From Bryoerythrophyllum caledonicum (taxonomy: Eukaryota > Streptophyta > Bryopsida > Pottiales > Pottiaceae), in the NCBI GenBank assembly GCA_963971425.1, contig OZ020516.1:310001-374000 (forward strand): 64,000 nt of DNA, written 5' to 3'. Both the position numbers and the translations under genes were made by a program. Each line of letters begins with the position of its first letter. The first letter of the stretch is position 1. The notes under the pieces were generated by a model. It saw only the letters and a program-made list of their open reading frames with translations, did no database searches and had not been told where the DNA came from. Positions 1 to 10,381 of this stretch are shown here, one piece after another.

Positions 1-2029
1 TAGGGCTTGAGATAGCTTGGGGATAGCTCTCGTATGGGTTTGCCCGGATAGGTTCCGGGCCAGTCTCTCGAATTCCTTCTCGCTCTGTTTGCGGGGTGTC
101 CAAAGGTTCGGGATCAGAGGTCCCGAGATCGGTATCCAAACTAGAAATACTACTACTTCTACCCTCCGACCTTGCTAAAGGTCGGGACATTCTACTCCTA
201 TGCTTGTGACGATTGGTTCGGGTGGAACTGCGAGTACTAACCTTCTGGACTACTTCCTCCTTAACGCCTGGCTGTTCCACCTCCTCCCGTCATTTTGGGG
301 GGTGCTCCACCCCTTGAGTGTTGCCGTAGTTCAAGGCCGTCTGACTCCGGGGAGGGGTCTCCACCTGTTTGTATGTTACCTTTGGCACCGGCGGTTGTGG
401 ACAGTGGGGTGCGTCATGTCCATACTGCTGACAGTTCTGGCAAGGTAGCTCCAACGGTGCCCCTTGTCCACCTCTTCTTGGCTGGTCACAAGCATTAGCA
501 AAATGGTAGGGGGAACCGCAATTGTAACACACCGGCGTACCTGCTGGAACAGAGTACGGGGGGTACAACGTTGGGGTCGGGGCGTACGGAGTTACGCCTT
601 GGAAGGCCGGTTGCGGGTAGGCTGGTTGCTGAAAGGCCGGCTTGTACCCGAGTTGTCGCAAGGGTGGGTTGGTGGCTCGGTAGGTGGGAGCTGCACCTCG
701 TCCTCGGCCGTAGGAGGGGAGCACTTGGTAGACGGGGGCTTCTTCCTCTAATACCTCTTCCTCTTCTTCAGCCCAGTAGCTCGTCGTTCCGTCGGCGTTG
801 ACAAGGTGCACCCTCCTTGGTCCGTATTTTGGGCACTCCCGGTTGGCATGTCCGGCCTCTCCACACTTGGTACACCATACATTGTTTCGTACCGTAGGCA
901 TGGACCTTCGTGGTGTCGGGTTGGCCGCTAGGTTGTCCTTGATCGCCTCCATGGTGTCTCGGAGGCTTTTTAATACCTCCTTTGATTCTTGGGCTTCTAC
1001 CTTGACCTCCTTCAGCCGTCGTGTTGTTCTCTCGTCCGCTCGAGACATGTCTCTGTGGTGCGTGGTTTTTGCGGGGGTATCACTAGAGGATTCCTCACTT
1101 GAGGAAGAGCTGGAGGAGCTATCCTCCGAACTGGACGAGTCGCGCTTCGACTTCTTCTTCTTCTTCTTCTTGGTGTTGGTGGTGGCGTATTTGTCGCGCG
1201 ACTTCCTCATCGAGTGAAGGGAGTCCTTATAATCTTGGGCTGCATCTATGGCTTCTGCAAGGGTCGTAGGTTTGGCCATTCTTACCGCAAACCCCATAGC
1301 GGAGGGGAGGCCTCCGACAAACCACTCCTTCTACAATCTCGGGCTTCCCTCCGTCGCACACTTCTTGATGAGGCTCTTCACTCTCTGGCTGTACCTGCGC
1401 ACCAGCTCTTTGTCCTTCATGGTGATCTTGTTCAACCGACTTAGAGCACGTAATTCTCCTCCCGATTCGCGGAAAGCTTGGATGAAGTGGTCCTTGAGCT
1501 CCTCCCAATCTGCCTTCACCTCGTCCGACAACCCATAGTACCAATTGAAAGCTTCGCCCTTCAACAACCCGGGAAAGACCCGAAGTCGCGAGGCATCATC
1601 CTCTTGGTTGGCCATGGCAATTGTCTCGAACTCCCCGAACCATTCATCGACGTCCGCCTCTCCATTTCCTTTGAACGAGCTATATCTCAGGCGGGTCGCG
1701 GGTCGAGCCATGGTGGCGGGTGTTTCGCCTTCTTGGACCTCTTGGTATTCAAAGTTGAATGAGGTGGCCTGTCCTAGGGGGCTTACTTCAAAGTTTTCTA
1801 AGAAGGGCTCAAAAGATGGAGTTAGAGGTGGCGTGTCACTCCCTACATAAGTGTGTACTTCCAGGATGTCTACTAGGGGACTTACGACCCTTACTCCTCT
1901 ACTTGGCCTACGGGTTGGGGTATTTCTAGGACTAGGTTCGGCAAAGAAGGGCTGGCTTCCTCGTCTTGTACCTCTATTTCTACGTTGGGACCGACGTACT
2001 TCTATTTCGCTAGGTTCTTCCTGACTCAT
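1..2029 (-). pseudogene. gag: Gag polyprotein of giant-LTR retrotransposon A, broken by two nonsense codons, runs off window
   Basis: Structural capsid/nucleocapsid protein of an LTR retrotransposon read on the minus strand from ATG at 2029. A single frame stays open from 2029 to base 1 except for a TAG at 1331-1333 and a TGA at 290-292. The first ~110 residues are polar. Residues ~110-230 have the retrotransposon Gag look (WYYGLSDEVK, then FRESGGEL and RRYSQRVKSL). A Lys/Ser/Glu-rich stretch follows, then three CCHC zinc knuckles: CTKCGEAGHANREC (about 830-871), CYNCGSPYHFANAC (about 490-532) and CQNCQQYGHDAPHC (about 403-445). Three knuckles is more than usual for Ty3/Gypsy Gag. No protease or reverse transcriptase of this element is in the window. 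The primer site and LTR lie directly upstream. Being a degraded Gag is near certain; lineage within Ty3/Gypsy is inferred. Confidence 0.85.
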
Positions 2030-2564
2030 GAAGGTTCATGGTATTGCCTAGGCGCTCACTATGCCTATCTAGGAGTATTGGTGACAACTACTAACTATTC
2101 TAATGAGCTAGTTGTCTTGCTTAGAAAGTGTTCGAATCTCTGCTTGGATCTGTGCGCGGACACGGCTTGGGCATGGTACGGGTGCGTATTGAACACGACA
2201 CGGACACAACGAGAGTACAGCTACATTCGCAAGATCTGGAAAGACTTCAGTCACTTGGAGTCGGACAGGCACCCCGGATGATATACCTTCCACCGGCGTT
2301 TCCATTCCAAGAATGGAGTTCGAGCCTTCGTTGTCCGCCAGTTCTGAGTAAGGTACTTCAGCAGCTTCCCTTAAAGACACCGCCACTCGGGCAGTTCTGG
2401 AGCGAACTTGGAAGCGATCGTGATGGAAGGTTGATGCTCCTTCACTATCTCCCACGCTCTCTCTCTTTGCCTCGAAGCTGCTAAGTATCCAAGGATCACA
2501 AAATTAGTTTCAGAAAGAATATACACCAGGACAAGCTATTAGTCTTTGAGTTCAGCGAAGTGAA
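2030..2564 (-). other. Untranslated leader between primer site and gag of element A
   Basis: About 535 bases lie between the primer-binding site and the gag ATG. I see no conserved ORF and no repeat. It is read as the 5' leader of the retrotransposon because of its position only. Confidence 0.6.
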
Positions 2565-2582
2565 TCCCCGGCAGCGGCGCCA
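2565..2582 (-). promoter_or_regulatory. tRNA-Asp type primer-binding site of element A
   Basis: The minus strand reads TGGCGCCGCTGCCGGGGA. The 3' end of plant tRNA-Asp, CCA included, would pair with TGGCGCCGTTGCCGGGGA, so there is one mismatch in 18. It lies five bases from the inferred LTR end at 2588, the normal place for a minus-strand primer site. It fixes the direction of element A and proves that the sequence at 2588 and above acts as a 5' LTR. Confidence 0.85.
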
Positions 2583-2832
2583 CTTCGTGTCGCAGTACGT
2601 GTGGCAAGTATTCACATCTTAACACAAAGATACCCTTAAGGTAATCGTTCCCACAGAGAGTCACCGAGAACTACAACGACTAACATCAAGCCAAAAATCT
2701 ATACAATGTCGACTATACAATCGGTATATCAAAAGAAAGGAGGGAATAAAGGTTTAGATCACAAAGCCTGGGTGTTAATTACACCAATTCCCCATTCTTC
2801 GTACGCGTGTTGTCTCCTTGTACGTCGTAGGT

Positions 2833-2965
2833 CGTACATTCGTACGTCCTACATTCGTACGTCCTACATTCGTACGTCCTACATTCGTACGTCCTACATT
2901 CGTACGTCCTACCTTCGTACGTCCTACCTTTGTACGTCCTACCTTTGTACGTACTACCTCGTACG
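2833..2965. repeat. 15-bp tandem repeat (unit TACATTCGTACGTCC) in LTR A
   Basis: Eight to nine head-to-tail copies of a 15-bp unit centred on the palindrome CGTACG, drifting to CCTTTGTACG at the far end. It sits in the 3' part of LTR A, where the related LTR at 51.45-51.7 kb carries a different array. Confidence 0.9.
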
Positions 2966-5083
2966 GGTAGTAAAGACTTCTATTACTCAAACCTTAGATT
3001 GGATCTGAGACTTATAGTAACACCTATGCACAATATGGACAGCCTGAGTACATGCGTACTCGGCAAAAGGGGGGGGGGTTGTATTACCACGGATGTTGAT
3101 CCGAGGACTCACAGAGATTTTAGTGTTTGACACAAGTAACAGAGACTCTTCCTCCCATTCTCTCCTTCTACCTCTACTCACTCACTTGGATGGTTATGGC
3201 GTCACTGAGATTTTCCCCCGAGGGGGGTGTTAGACCCGTGTTTCCAAAACTGTGAGTGGCGTAATGTAAATGAGCAAAGGGCCTACCCGCCCACTATCCG
3301 TCCTCCTCTCAGTCTCCCTCCACATCCAATGCGGTTGGAGGTAAGATGTTCAGGGGATGATACGAGTCTTCACAACCGACACCAATCGGTACGCCGGAAG
3401 GTCACTCAAGACTCATAAGGACCCTTATCCATCCGTCACTCCCCCCTCGTCCTTCCCTAGACACGTACAATCTCACCTGTTATTCCCATCCACCCCAACT
3501 ATTCTACTTGATGGAACAAGGAAACAACTGTAACGGTTTAGAGTTAGAGTCATGCCCCTACTAACTATCCTCTCACCTCACCTGTTATTCCCATCCACCC
3601 GGACTAATCTACTTGATGGAACAAGGAAACGATGATTAGATAATTAGTATAGACTTGAGGAGTGGACTACTTGAAATGGCACTCACAGTCATGTATGCAA
3701 TCCGAGCTCTCCAACCTTCGAAGGTCTTCTCAGAGCGTAGGTTTAGAATTAACACTGAAAGCAAATACACACATCAAGCAGTGAAGAGAGGTGCCTCGAG
3801 ACTCCTCTCTTATACTGCCAAGGACTCACACAAGAGTCCAAACTCAAAAGATACCTAAAACGGCGCATTAACTACTCTTGGCGGCGGTGGCCGCCACTAC
3901 TCACGACGTGCACCTTCAGAAGGTGACTTATTACACAAATCCCAAGGCAAAAACCAAGTCAAAACCAAAGTCAACCCGGGGCCAAATCCCGGAATGAACA
4001 GTGACCTACGAAACAAGATCCTTACCCTATAGACGTAAGTTTCTACCTACCCTGCGCCAACTCCTTGAGCCTCTTCTTCTCCTCCTTCCTTCTACGTTTC
4101 TTGGAGCTTCGACTTGAAGACGGGGTGGGTGCGACCGTAGCAAGTGTCATCAAAGGTGCCAAAGTGGCATCCGTGGGCTGAGTCGGAGTGGCAAATGAAC
4201 GGGACACGGTTTCTCTTGAAGAGAAAGTGGTGGCCATCCCGGTGGAGGTAACGGGTAAGGATACTAGAACTGGAGGAAACTCGGACCGAGATGGAAGAAT
4301 TGATACCTGGGTCGGAGTTGTCATGATATCCGGGCCGGATGTAAGAACCGGGAGGTGCCAAGGAGAAGAACTCTCACTGGTAGTCTTTCCAAGGGGAAAG
4401 ACACTCGATAAAGGTGCCATAATTAGCGTAGAGCGAACGGTGTCACCTCGGGGTGGCTGGCGATGACGGATCGAGGGTGGAGGTTCCACCCCTGCATCTG
4501 AGCTCTCCTTCCATCCACTCTACGTCTGGGTGGTGATTTCTGAAGGAGAGGGCCTCGCCGGAATCCTCGAAGGTCGTACGAGAGGAGATGGACTGTCAAG
4601 GTCCACCACAGCTTTCCCCTTGTTGTTTCCCGTACCACGATCTTCCGTATCGGAGTCCGAATCTCCGTCCTTGCTTGAGCTGTCGGAGTCATCCACGAAC
4701 TTGGGTAAGATATGTGTGAGGTTGCTTACCAATAACCTCATGCTGGCATACGCCTCCTCAACCTTCATGGTTTGCTCTATCATGAATGCAATCACCCTCT
4801 TGCTCGAAACGTGGTCATCTCTCTCCAACCTAGCATCGAACATCCGGGCCTTGAGTACGACATCTGCAGGTAGGTGCAGGGCATCCTCCACTCGTTGAAA
4901 TGCCTCCGCGGAAGCATTGGCTTGGAGAAGAGCTTCCTTCTGCCTCTTCTCTGCCTCCAAGGCCCGACTCTTCATCTTGGTCATCTCCAAGGTGAGCCGG
5001 TGGACCTTCTGTTCCATACTACGGAGGTCGCTCGCTCCTCCTATACTTTCCTTGACCGCCGCGACTAGTCCTTGGATGGGTGG

Positions 5084-7195
5084 TGTGAGCCGCAAAAACG
5101 GCTCACGGTGATGAATGGACCTCACGTCGGGTCCATTAAGGCTAATGAGTGGTGAAAATGGGTTATCCCATGGACTAGCTCGTGGTTTTTTGATTAAAAT
5201 GGCCAAGTGGCCTTTCCCCTCACTAAAAGAGGAGCCATTTATGGGCAATCGCGGAATTTATGTAGTTAGCCAAAAAGGAAGAAAAAAAAAGGGAATAAAC
5301 CAGAAAAGAAAAGCAAAGAGAGAAGGGAAAAAAGACAAAAGAAAATTAGAAAAGAATTAAAATGAGTAGTGGTGGAGAAGAATTTACCCCCTATCGAGTT
5401 GTAGACCGTATTCGGTCACGATGAAGAAATTACGAAACCAAAAAAATAGGAGAAGAAGGAGGATGGTGAGGAGAAAAGAAAAAACAATGAGGCGTTAAAA
5501 GCCCTTAAAAAATAGTCAAAGGGTCCAAAAAGAAGTGGAAAAAAAATCCTCACCAATCACTAAGTAAATTAGGAATTCCCCCAAGCAAGGGAAATTCAAG
5601 CTAGGTAGAGTTAGATTTTTTTTGCATCCTTAAATTTAGCCTTATAGCTCACTTATTGAGATCATGCACACACATGTGGCATGGAGTCAAAGTTTAGATT
5701 TACATATTCCTTGGTTAGTAGGACACCCACTTGTGTTAAATGCAAGGGTGGCTAGTGATTTATTAGCTTTTAGTTACTAGTTGTTTAGTGTGACCATTAA
5801 TGTGCCCACCCAAAATGGCGGCTGTGAACGACGAAGGGAACGACCTTGGGAACAAAGAAGGGAGCAAGGGCCTTGGGGTTACCCCCTTGGAGGGCGCTCA
5901 TTCGAAAAGTGGGAGGTAGGAGTTAGAGAGGTGTGTGGTAGGAGCTAGGAAACCGAGAGAGGTGTGTAGAAGTGAGAGAGAGGTAGGGTTCCAGATTTCC
6001 CCCTCCTGTGGGCTGGAATGTGATTCAATCGTTACGAAAATTGAAGAGTAGATAGATTAGAACGTTGGCTTTCCAACAAGCTCAAGAACGTGCGGATTGG
6101 AGCTGTGACGACGAAGATACGGGCGTCGGGGCGAGGACGACCAGCTGGAGGAGCGGTGGCGGATCTCATACGGCCTCAGGTTTTCCCTCGTCAGTAGCGG
6201 AGTTCTTGTCCAATCGAGCTAAGATTTTAGGACTAGATAGATTAGAGCGTTGGCTTTCCAACAAGATCAAGAACATATGGATCGGAGTTGTGACGACAAA
6301 GATACGGGCTGTGGAGTGAAGAACACCAAGAAGAGGAGGACGACCACAGCACAAGAACGACCACGAACACGGCAGAGGGTGAATTGAGCTAGATCAGGGA
6401 GCCTTCTTCCTCTCCCAATTGATTCATTATCCTCTTGATTGCATGTGGAGAAGGAACCCTAAATTTTCTAGTTACAAAAATCACGCGGAAGCGCTGCCAA
6501 ATTTTCACTAGGATTAGGGTTTGCTATCAACTCAACCAAACAATTGGTTTAATCCACAATAGTAAGTGAAGGCAGCTGGAGGCTCATGCATGGTATAGTG
6601 TTTGAGTAGGGCTACTTGTGTGAATGCATGTGGTATACACGTGAATTGTGGTGCACGATTTTGAATAAACATGTATGTTAAGTGCACTGCTGGTCGTTGG
6701 CTGTGAGTCCCGGATTGAGTCAACCGGTTAATTGAAGGCTGCCATCGTGTTAAGCAAGAAAAACTAATAAGAATACAAAAAACAAACGTAAAAAGCGGAG
6801 TCATAATCACGAAGATAATGAAGAATTAGACTTTTAATACAAAAAGAGGAGCATGTCTGCTGATCGCTGCTATCAGGGTCGCACTTGGGCCTGGAATTGG
6901 TGGTTAAGGTGCTAATCAAGTTCACAAGGCGAAATTGAACCTAATGGAGCTTTAAAACATTGGAAACGGAGCTTTGAGGCGGAATTTACGCTTGTCTAAG
7001 GGTTGGATTCAACCTAAGGCTGAATTCAGCCATCACATCACTAATTATTAACGAACCCTCTTAAGTGACCATGCCTTAGGTCATCATGCTTGTATGAATG
7101 GTTAAAGTATGGTTGCACAAGGGGCTGCATCCCATATGTAGGGTCTTGTGTTCAAGATAAGCCATCCCATTAGGGGGCGATTTATTTGGCTCACA
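5084..7195. mobile_element. Solo LTR, family TGTGAGCC...GGCTCACA, 2112 bp, in LTR A
   Basis: Starts TGTGAGCCGC and ends TTGGCTCACA, an 8-bp terminal inverted repeat. It is flanked by GGTGG at 5079-5083 and 7196-7200. Taking out the element and one GGTGG restores the coiled-coil region of the LTR-encoded ORF. No coding domain, primer site or polypurine tract is inside. The second copy at 12796-15558 is collinear with it over its whole length. It contains two copies of a ~188-bp repeat. Confidence 0.93.
6047..6330. repeat. ~188-bp internal repeat, two copies, in the 2.1-kb solo LTR
   Basis: The unit starts near AGATAGATTAGAACGTTGGC and includes GAAGATACGGGC and GTCAGTAGCGGAGTTC. Two units are seen here, beginning near 6047 and 6234; the second is partial. 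The sister copy at 12796-15558 holds about five. Confidence 0.85.
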
Positions 7196-8284
7196 GGTGG
7201 ATTACCCACCAAGCTACTCACATGTGCCAAGGTCTTGTCGGTGTCCTCTACGTATACCCGCAGGGCCTCAATGAGTTCAGATGCCCGGTAAGTCTTGTCT
7301 CCGAGGTGTGCGGGCCCTGTAATTGCTGCGCGGAGTGCGGCTCGGGTCCGAGTGGCAGGGGCTCCTCCTTCTCTCCTTTTCTGACGCTTGGGGGTGAAGG
7401 CGCCTCTTCTGCTGATGGGGAGGAGGTGCTTCCTCCCTCAGAACCCGACTCGTACTCCGACTCTGTCCCCTGGAACTTCTTCATCATCAAATGGGTCCCG
7501 TACGTCGTTGTCTCTTCTGGCGTGGTCTCCTTGAAGTGATGATAGAGGTGGATCAAGAAGGGACAAAGAGGAGATCGCTTGGCATTGCTAACACTCTTGG
7601 TCAACCGGAGTACTACGTCCTTCACAATGATGGCCCAATTTACCATCCTCTCTCCTAAATACGATCCGTACACGGTGTTAGCAAGAGTCATGGTAACTCT
7701 CGCGGGTTTTTCAGGGTGTAGAATGGGTATGAGGAAAGCAAAGACCCGTCGGGCTCGAGAGTCTATGCAATCCTTCAAACCATAACCGTTCCTGGAGTCC
7801 TTGGTGTCGAATCGTCCCTTGCCATACTCCTCCTTCTTCAAACTCGTCCATCCTGCACCTTGTCGAGGAAACTCGTATACCTCCTGCCACTTACCCATAG
7901 TCCACCGGTCTGGGCAAGCCCGGATACTATCACCCTCAAGTTCCGGTAATGGGTCTTGCCTTAGTTCTTGCACGGTAGACTCGATGCAAAAACTCCAACA
8001 AGAGTTAAAGAGGGAGAGACATCCCATGCGAAGGAGGTCCTCCTTGAGTTCGGTAAGCTCGAGGGGATCCTTGGGGATGGCGGGGGAAATGGCCTTTACC
8101 GAAGACAGGGTCGGGTTGGAGGAAGCCATGACCCCTCCCTTGTTGCTAGACGTCCTCCGTCTTTCCTTCCTCCGCCTCGTGCACAACCTCCGGGCTCTCG
8201 TCCTGCGGACACCTTGTACGTACCTTTCTTACCTCGCCGGCTTGGATTTCCTCCGAGGGTCGTTTCTTCCTTAGGCAGCCTCCT

Positions 8285-8620
8285 GGTTCTTGTGTACAAG
8301 CTGCTCGTGGTCGGGTTCGCCTCCGGGCTCCTGTGTACAGGCTGCTCGTGGTCGGGTTCGCCTCCGGGCTTGTGCAAACAGCGTGCTGGTGGTCGGGTCG
8401 CCTCCGGGCTTGTGCAAACAACGTGCTGGTGGTCAGGTCACCTCCGGGCTCGTGCAAACAGCCTGGTCGTCGTCGAGTCGCCTCTGGGCTCGTGCAAACA
8501 GCCTGGTCGTCGTCGAGTCGCCTCCGGGCTCGTGCAAACAGCCTGGTCGTCGTCGAGTCGCCTCCGGGCTCGTACAAATAGCCTGGTCATCGTCGAGTCG
8601 CCTCCGGGCTCGTCCTGATT
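8285..8620. repeat. 40-bp tandem array in LTR A
   Basis: About eight copies of a 40-bp unit containing CGTCGAGTCGCCTCCGGGCT and CGTGCAAACA. The unit length is not a multiple of three, so the frame changes from unit to unit. It lies just upstream (minus strand) of the LTR-encoded ORF and shares the core CCTCCGGGCTCG with the next array. Confidence 0.9.
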
Positions 8621-8877
8621 CTAGTCTACTTCCTGTTGACTCTCTCTCTCTCTATGTCACGGTGTAGAGCTGAAGGGGAGAGTTTGTTAAGTAGTCGGTG
8701 TTGGTGCGACTATGAAGATTCCTTCTGCCCGCGGTTGAAGCATCCGCTTCTCTTCCTTTCGCTCTTGCTTTCCAGGTTGTATTCTTGATCTCCTTATCTT
8801 GAGTACGATTGTAGTCTCCAGGTTCCTCGTTGCCTTTTCCCACTAGATGGACAGCCTTTACGTAGTGATGGCCAGTT
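8621..8877. other. Non-repetitive spacer between the two arrays of LTR A
   Basis: About 250 bases of unique sequence with a short CT run (8640-8656). I see no ORF or motif worth calling. Confidence 0.4.
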
Positions 8878-9440
8878 CAGCCTCTGGGCTCGGGTATGAA
8901 CTAGCCTCCGGGCTCGGGTAGGAAGTAGCCTCCGGGCTCGGGTATGAAGTAGCCTTCGGGCTCGGGTAGGGAGTAACTTCCGGGCTCGGGTATAGGCAGC
9001 CTCCGGGCTCGGGAAGGGAGCAACTTCCGGGCTCGGGTATGGGCAGCCTCCGGGCTTCGGTAGTAGCAGCCTCCGGGCTCGGGTATGTAGCAGCCTCCGG
9101 GCTCGGGTATGTAGCAGCCTCCGGGCTCGGGTATGTAGCAGCCTCCAGGCTCAGGTATGTAGCAGCCTCCGGGCTCGGGTATGTAGCAGCCTCCGGGCTC
9201 GGGTATGTAGCAGCCTCCGGGCTCGGGTATGGGAGCAACCTCCGGGCTCGGGTAGGGAGCAACCTCCGGGCTCGAGTATGTAGCAGCCTCCGGGCTCGGG
9301 TATGGGCAGCCTCCGGGCTCGAGTATGGGCAGCCTCCGGGCTCGGGTAGGGAACACCCTCCGGGCTCGGGTAGGGAGCAACCTCCGGGCTCGAGTAGGGA
9401 GCAGCCTCCGGGCTTGGGTATGTAGCAGCCTCCGGCTCGT
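8878..9440. repeat. 24-bp tandem array in LTR A
   Basis: Twenty or more units of about 21-24 bp built on CCTCCGGGCTCGGGTATG followed by TAGCAG, GGCAG or GGAGCAAC. Because the commonest unit is 24 bp, three minus-strand frames stay open and give spurious repeat proteins (PSPEAATY, PEPGGCYI, RARRLLHT). Confidence 0.92.
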
Positions 9441-9707
9441 CCTTCTTATTTTTAGGATACTTAAGCAATCCTCACTAATGGTTTTTCTTAACCTATCTAA
9501 TAAACTATACTAAAGTAGTATTAACCCAACCCCTGAGCTTATTAAGCTAAGATTATCATAATTAACTTCCTAACCTAGAAAATTTGAAAATTCGTGGTAC
9601 GACATATACATGCAAGTAAAATGATGTGGCTACCAAATTACAAGTCCAACAATGCAAAATCATTTGAGAAAGATATGGATCAAAGTAAATTAGCCTAAGA
9701 CTCAGTT

Positions 9708-10381
9708 ATGCTTATACTTGGATTACGCAATGAATGCTACAAATATTACATGCACAAGTGGATTTTGGGTCCGATTTTCTGGATAGGCATGTTCTTGGCC
9801 TTCACATTTATAATTATGTTCCTATTCAGTGCACATCACGTATGCAAATTGAGCAAAATGGTTTCATTGAGGTCTCTCTTTGTTGCTGATAGAAAGCAGA
9901 TAGAAGAAATTACTTTAGAGAAGTTGAGGAGGGGTGAAAGTACTAGAAATGTTGCTAGAGACTTACAAATAACCCAAAATTGGATTGCACAATTTCGTAA
10001 GCAACAACTGAGTGAGTTGAGTGATGTGAATTGCAGTTTTGGTGGGAGGCCGCAGGTGTACAGTGCAGTTGATCGCAGGGCTTGTGTGAGAGAAATCACT
10101 GTAGGTAGCTTAGAAACTGCATACAAAGTTGGAAATTATTTAAGGAAAGAGGTTCATGTTGGTATGAGTGATTGTATTGTGAGGAGAGTTACGAAAAATT
10201 GGTTTGAAATGTAAAGTAATGCAAAAGAAACCAAAGCTCACACTTCTTCAGATTAAAGGACAATTAGAATTTGCTAGACGTCATGATTGGAATTTTGCTG
10301 GACTGATGATGATTGGAATTGTATAGTATTCTCTGATGAAACAAAAATCAATTGACTTTGCTCTGATGGTCGCAGTTGGTG
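9708..10381 (+). pseudogene. Tc1/mariner-like transposase, N-terminal part (split by the chromovirus)
   Basis: Cut-and-paste transposase relic. A helix-turn-helix region is seen around 9885-10210 (EKLRRGESTRNVARDLQIT, then a second HTH-like stretch before VRRVTKNWFEM). A frameshift follows near 10210, then KGQLEFARRHDWNF and, in another frame, the first catalytic region FSDETKINW with its Asp. The reading continues as SDGRSWC at 10381, exactly where the chromovirus is inserted, and goes on at 21086. It is dead through frameshifts even before the insertion is counted. The true start and the terminal inverted repeats were not found. Confidence 0.8.

Larger units (their letters stand above)
4043..8186 (-). 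pseudogene. LTR-encoded ORF of element A (copy A), unknown function, split by a solo LTR
   Basis: I do not recognise this protein. It runs on the minus strand from about 8186 to 4043 and is cut at 7200/5084 by a solo LTR; removing the insertion and one GGTGG joins the halves in frame. Order of parts: N-terminal globular domain (residues ~45-245; motifs ELKEDLLRMGC, WQEVYEFPRQGAG, FLIPILHPEKPA, MVNWAII, PFLIHLYHHFKETTPEE), acidic/Ser linker, EALRVYVEDTDKTL, coiled coil (MEQKVHRLTLEMTKMKSRAL), a second helical segment ending LLVSNLTHILPKF, acidic stretch, Pro/Ser-rich part, and a basic tail (SSKKRRRKEEKKRLKEL), NLS-like. Breaks: a frameshift near 7375 and a TAG at 4520-4522 where copy B has CAG. 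Homologous ORFs are at 46721-50424 and 44285-52690. Conservation at protein level between diverged copies argues for real coding. A remote link to retrotransposon accessory ORFs of plants is possible but unproven. Confidence 0.75.
2588..9604 (-). mobile_element. Giant 5' LTR of element A (about 4.9 kb without the nested insertion), containing an ORF
   Basis: On the minus strand it begins TGTCGTACC at 9604 and ends GTACTGCGACA at 2588, five bases before the primer site. Both ends match the bounded solo LTR at 45401-51928, which begins TGTCGTACC and ends GTACTACGACA. Similar matter lies between: two tandem arrays in the first kilobase and a half, the LTR-encoded ORF (8186 to 4043), then about 1.45 kb non-coding with a further tandem array. 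Length is 7017 bp, or about 4900 bp after taking out the 2112-bp solo LTR and its 5-bp duplication. LTRs near 5 kb are known in plants but are at the top of the range. The 3' LTR lies outside the window. Confidence 0.85.

Noticed and set aside
2775..3008. RTSYIRTSYI / VGRTNVGRTN repeat peptides
   Set aside because: By-product of the 15-bp tandem repeat, open on both strands.
8285..9440. CRISPR-like array
   Set aside because: Units are directly tandem without unique spacers, in a plant retrotransposon LTR.
8858..9468. Repeat proteins (PSPEAATY, PEPGGCYI, ASGLGYVA) in both strands
   Set aside because: They come from a period that is a multiple of three; several frames are open at once and none has independent support.
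1..9604. Two tandem retrotransposons sharing one LTR (ORF of one, gag of the next)
   Set aside because: The solo unit 45401-51928 has the same ends and contains the whole ORF between target duplications, so the ORF is part of the LTR and one element suffices.
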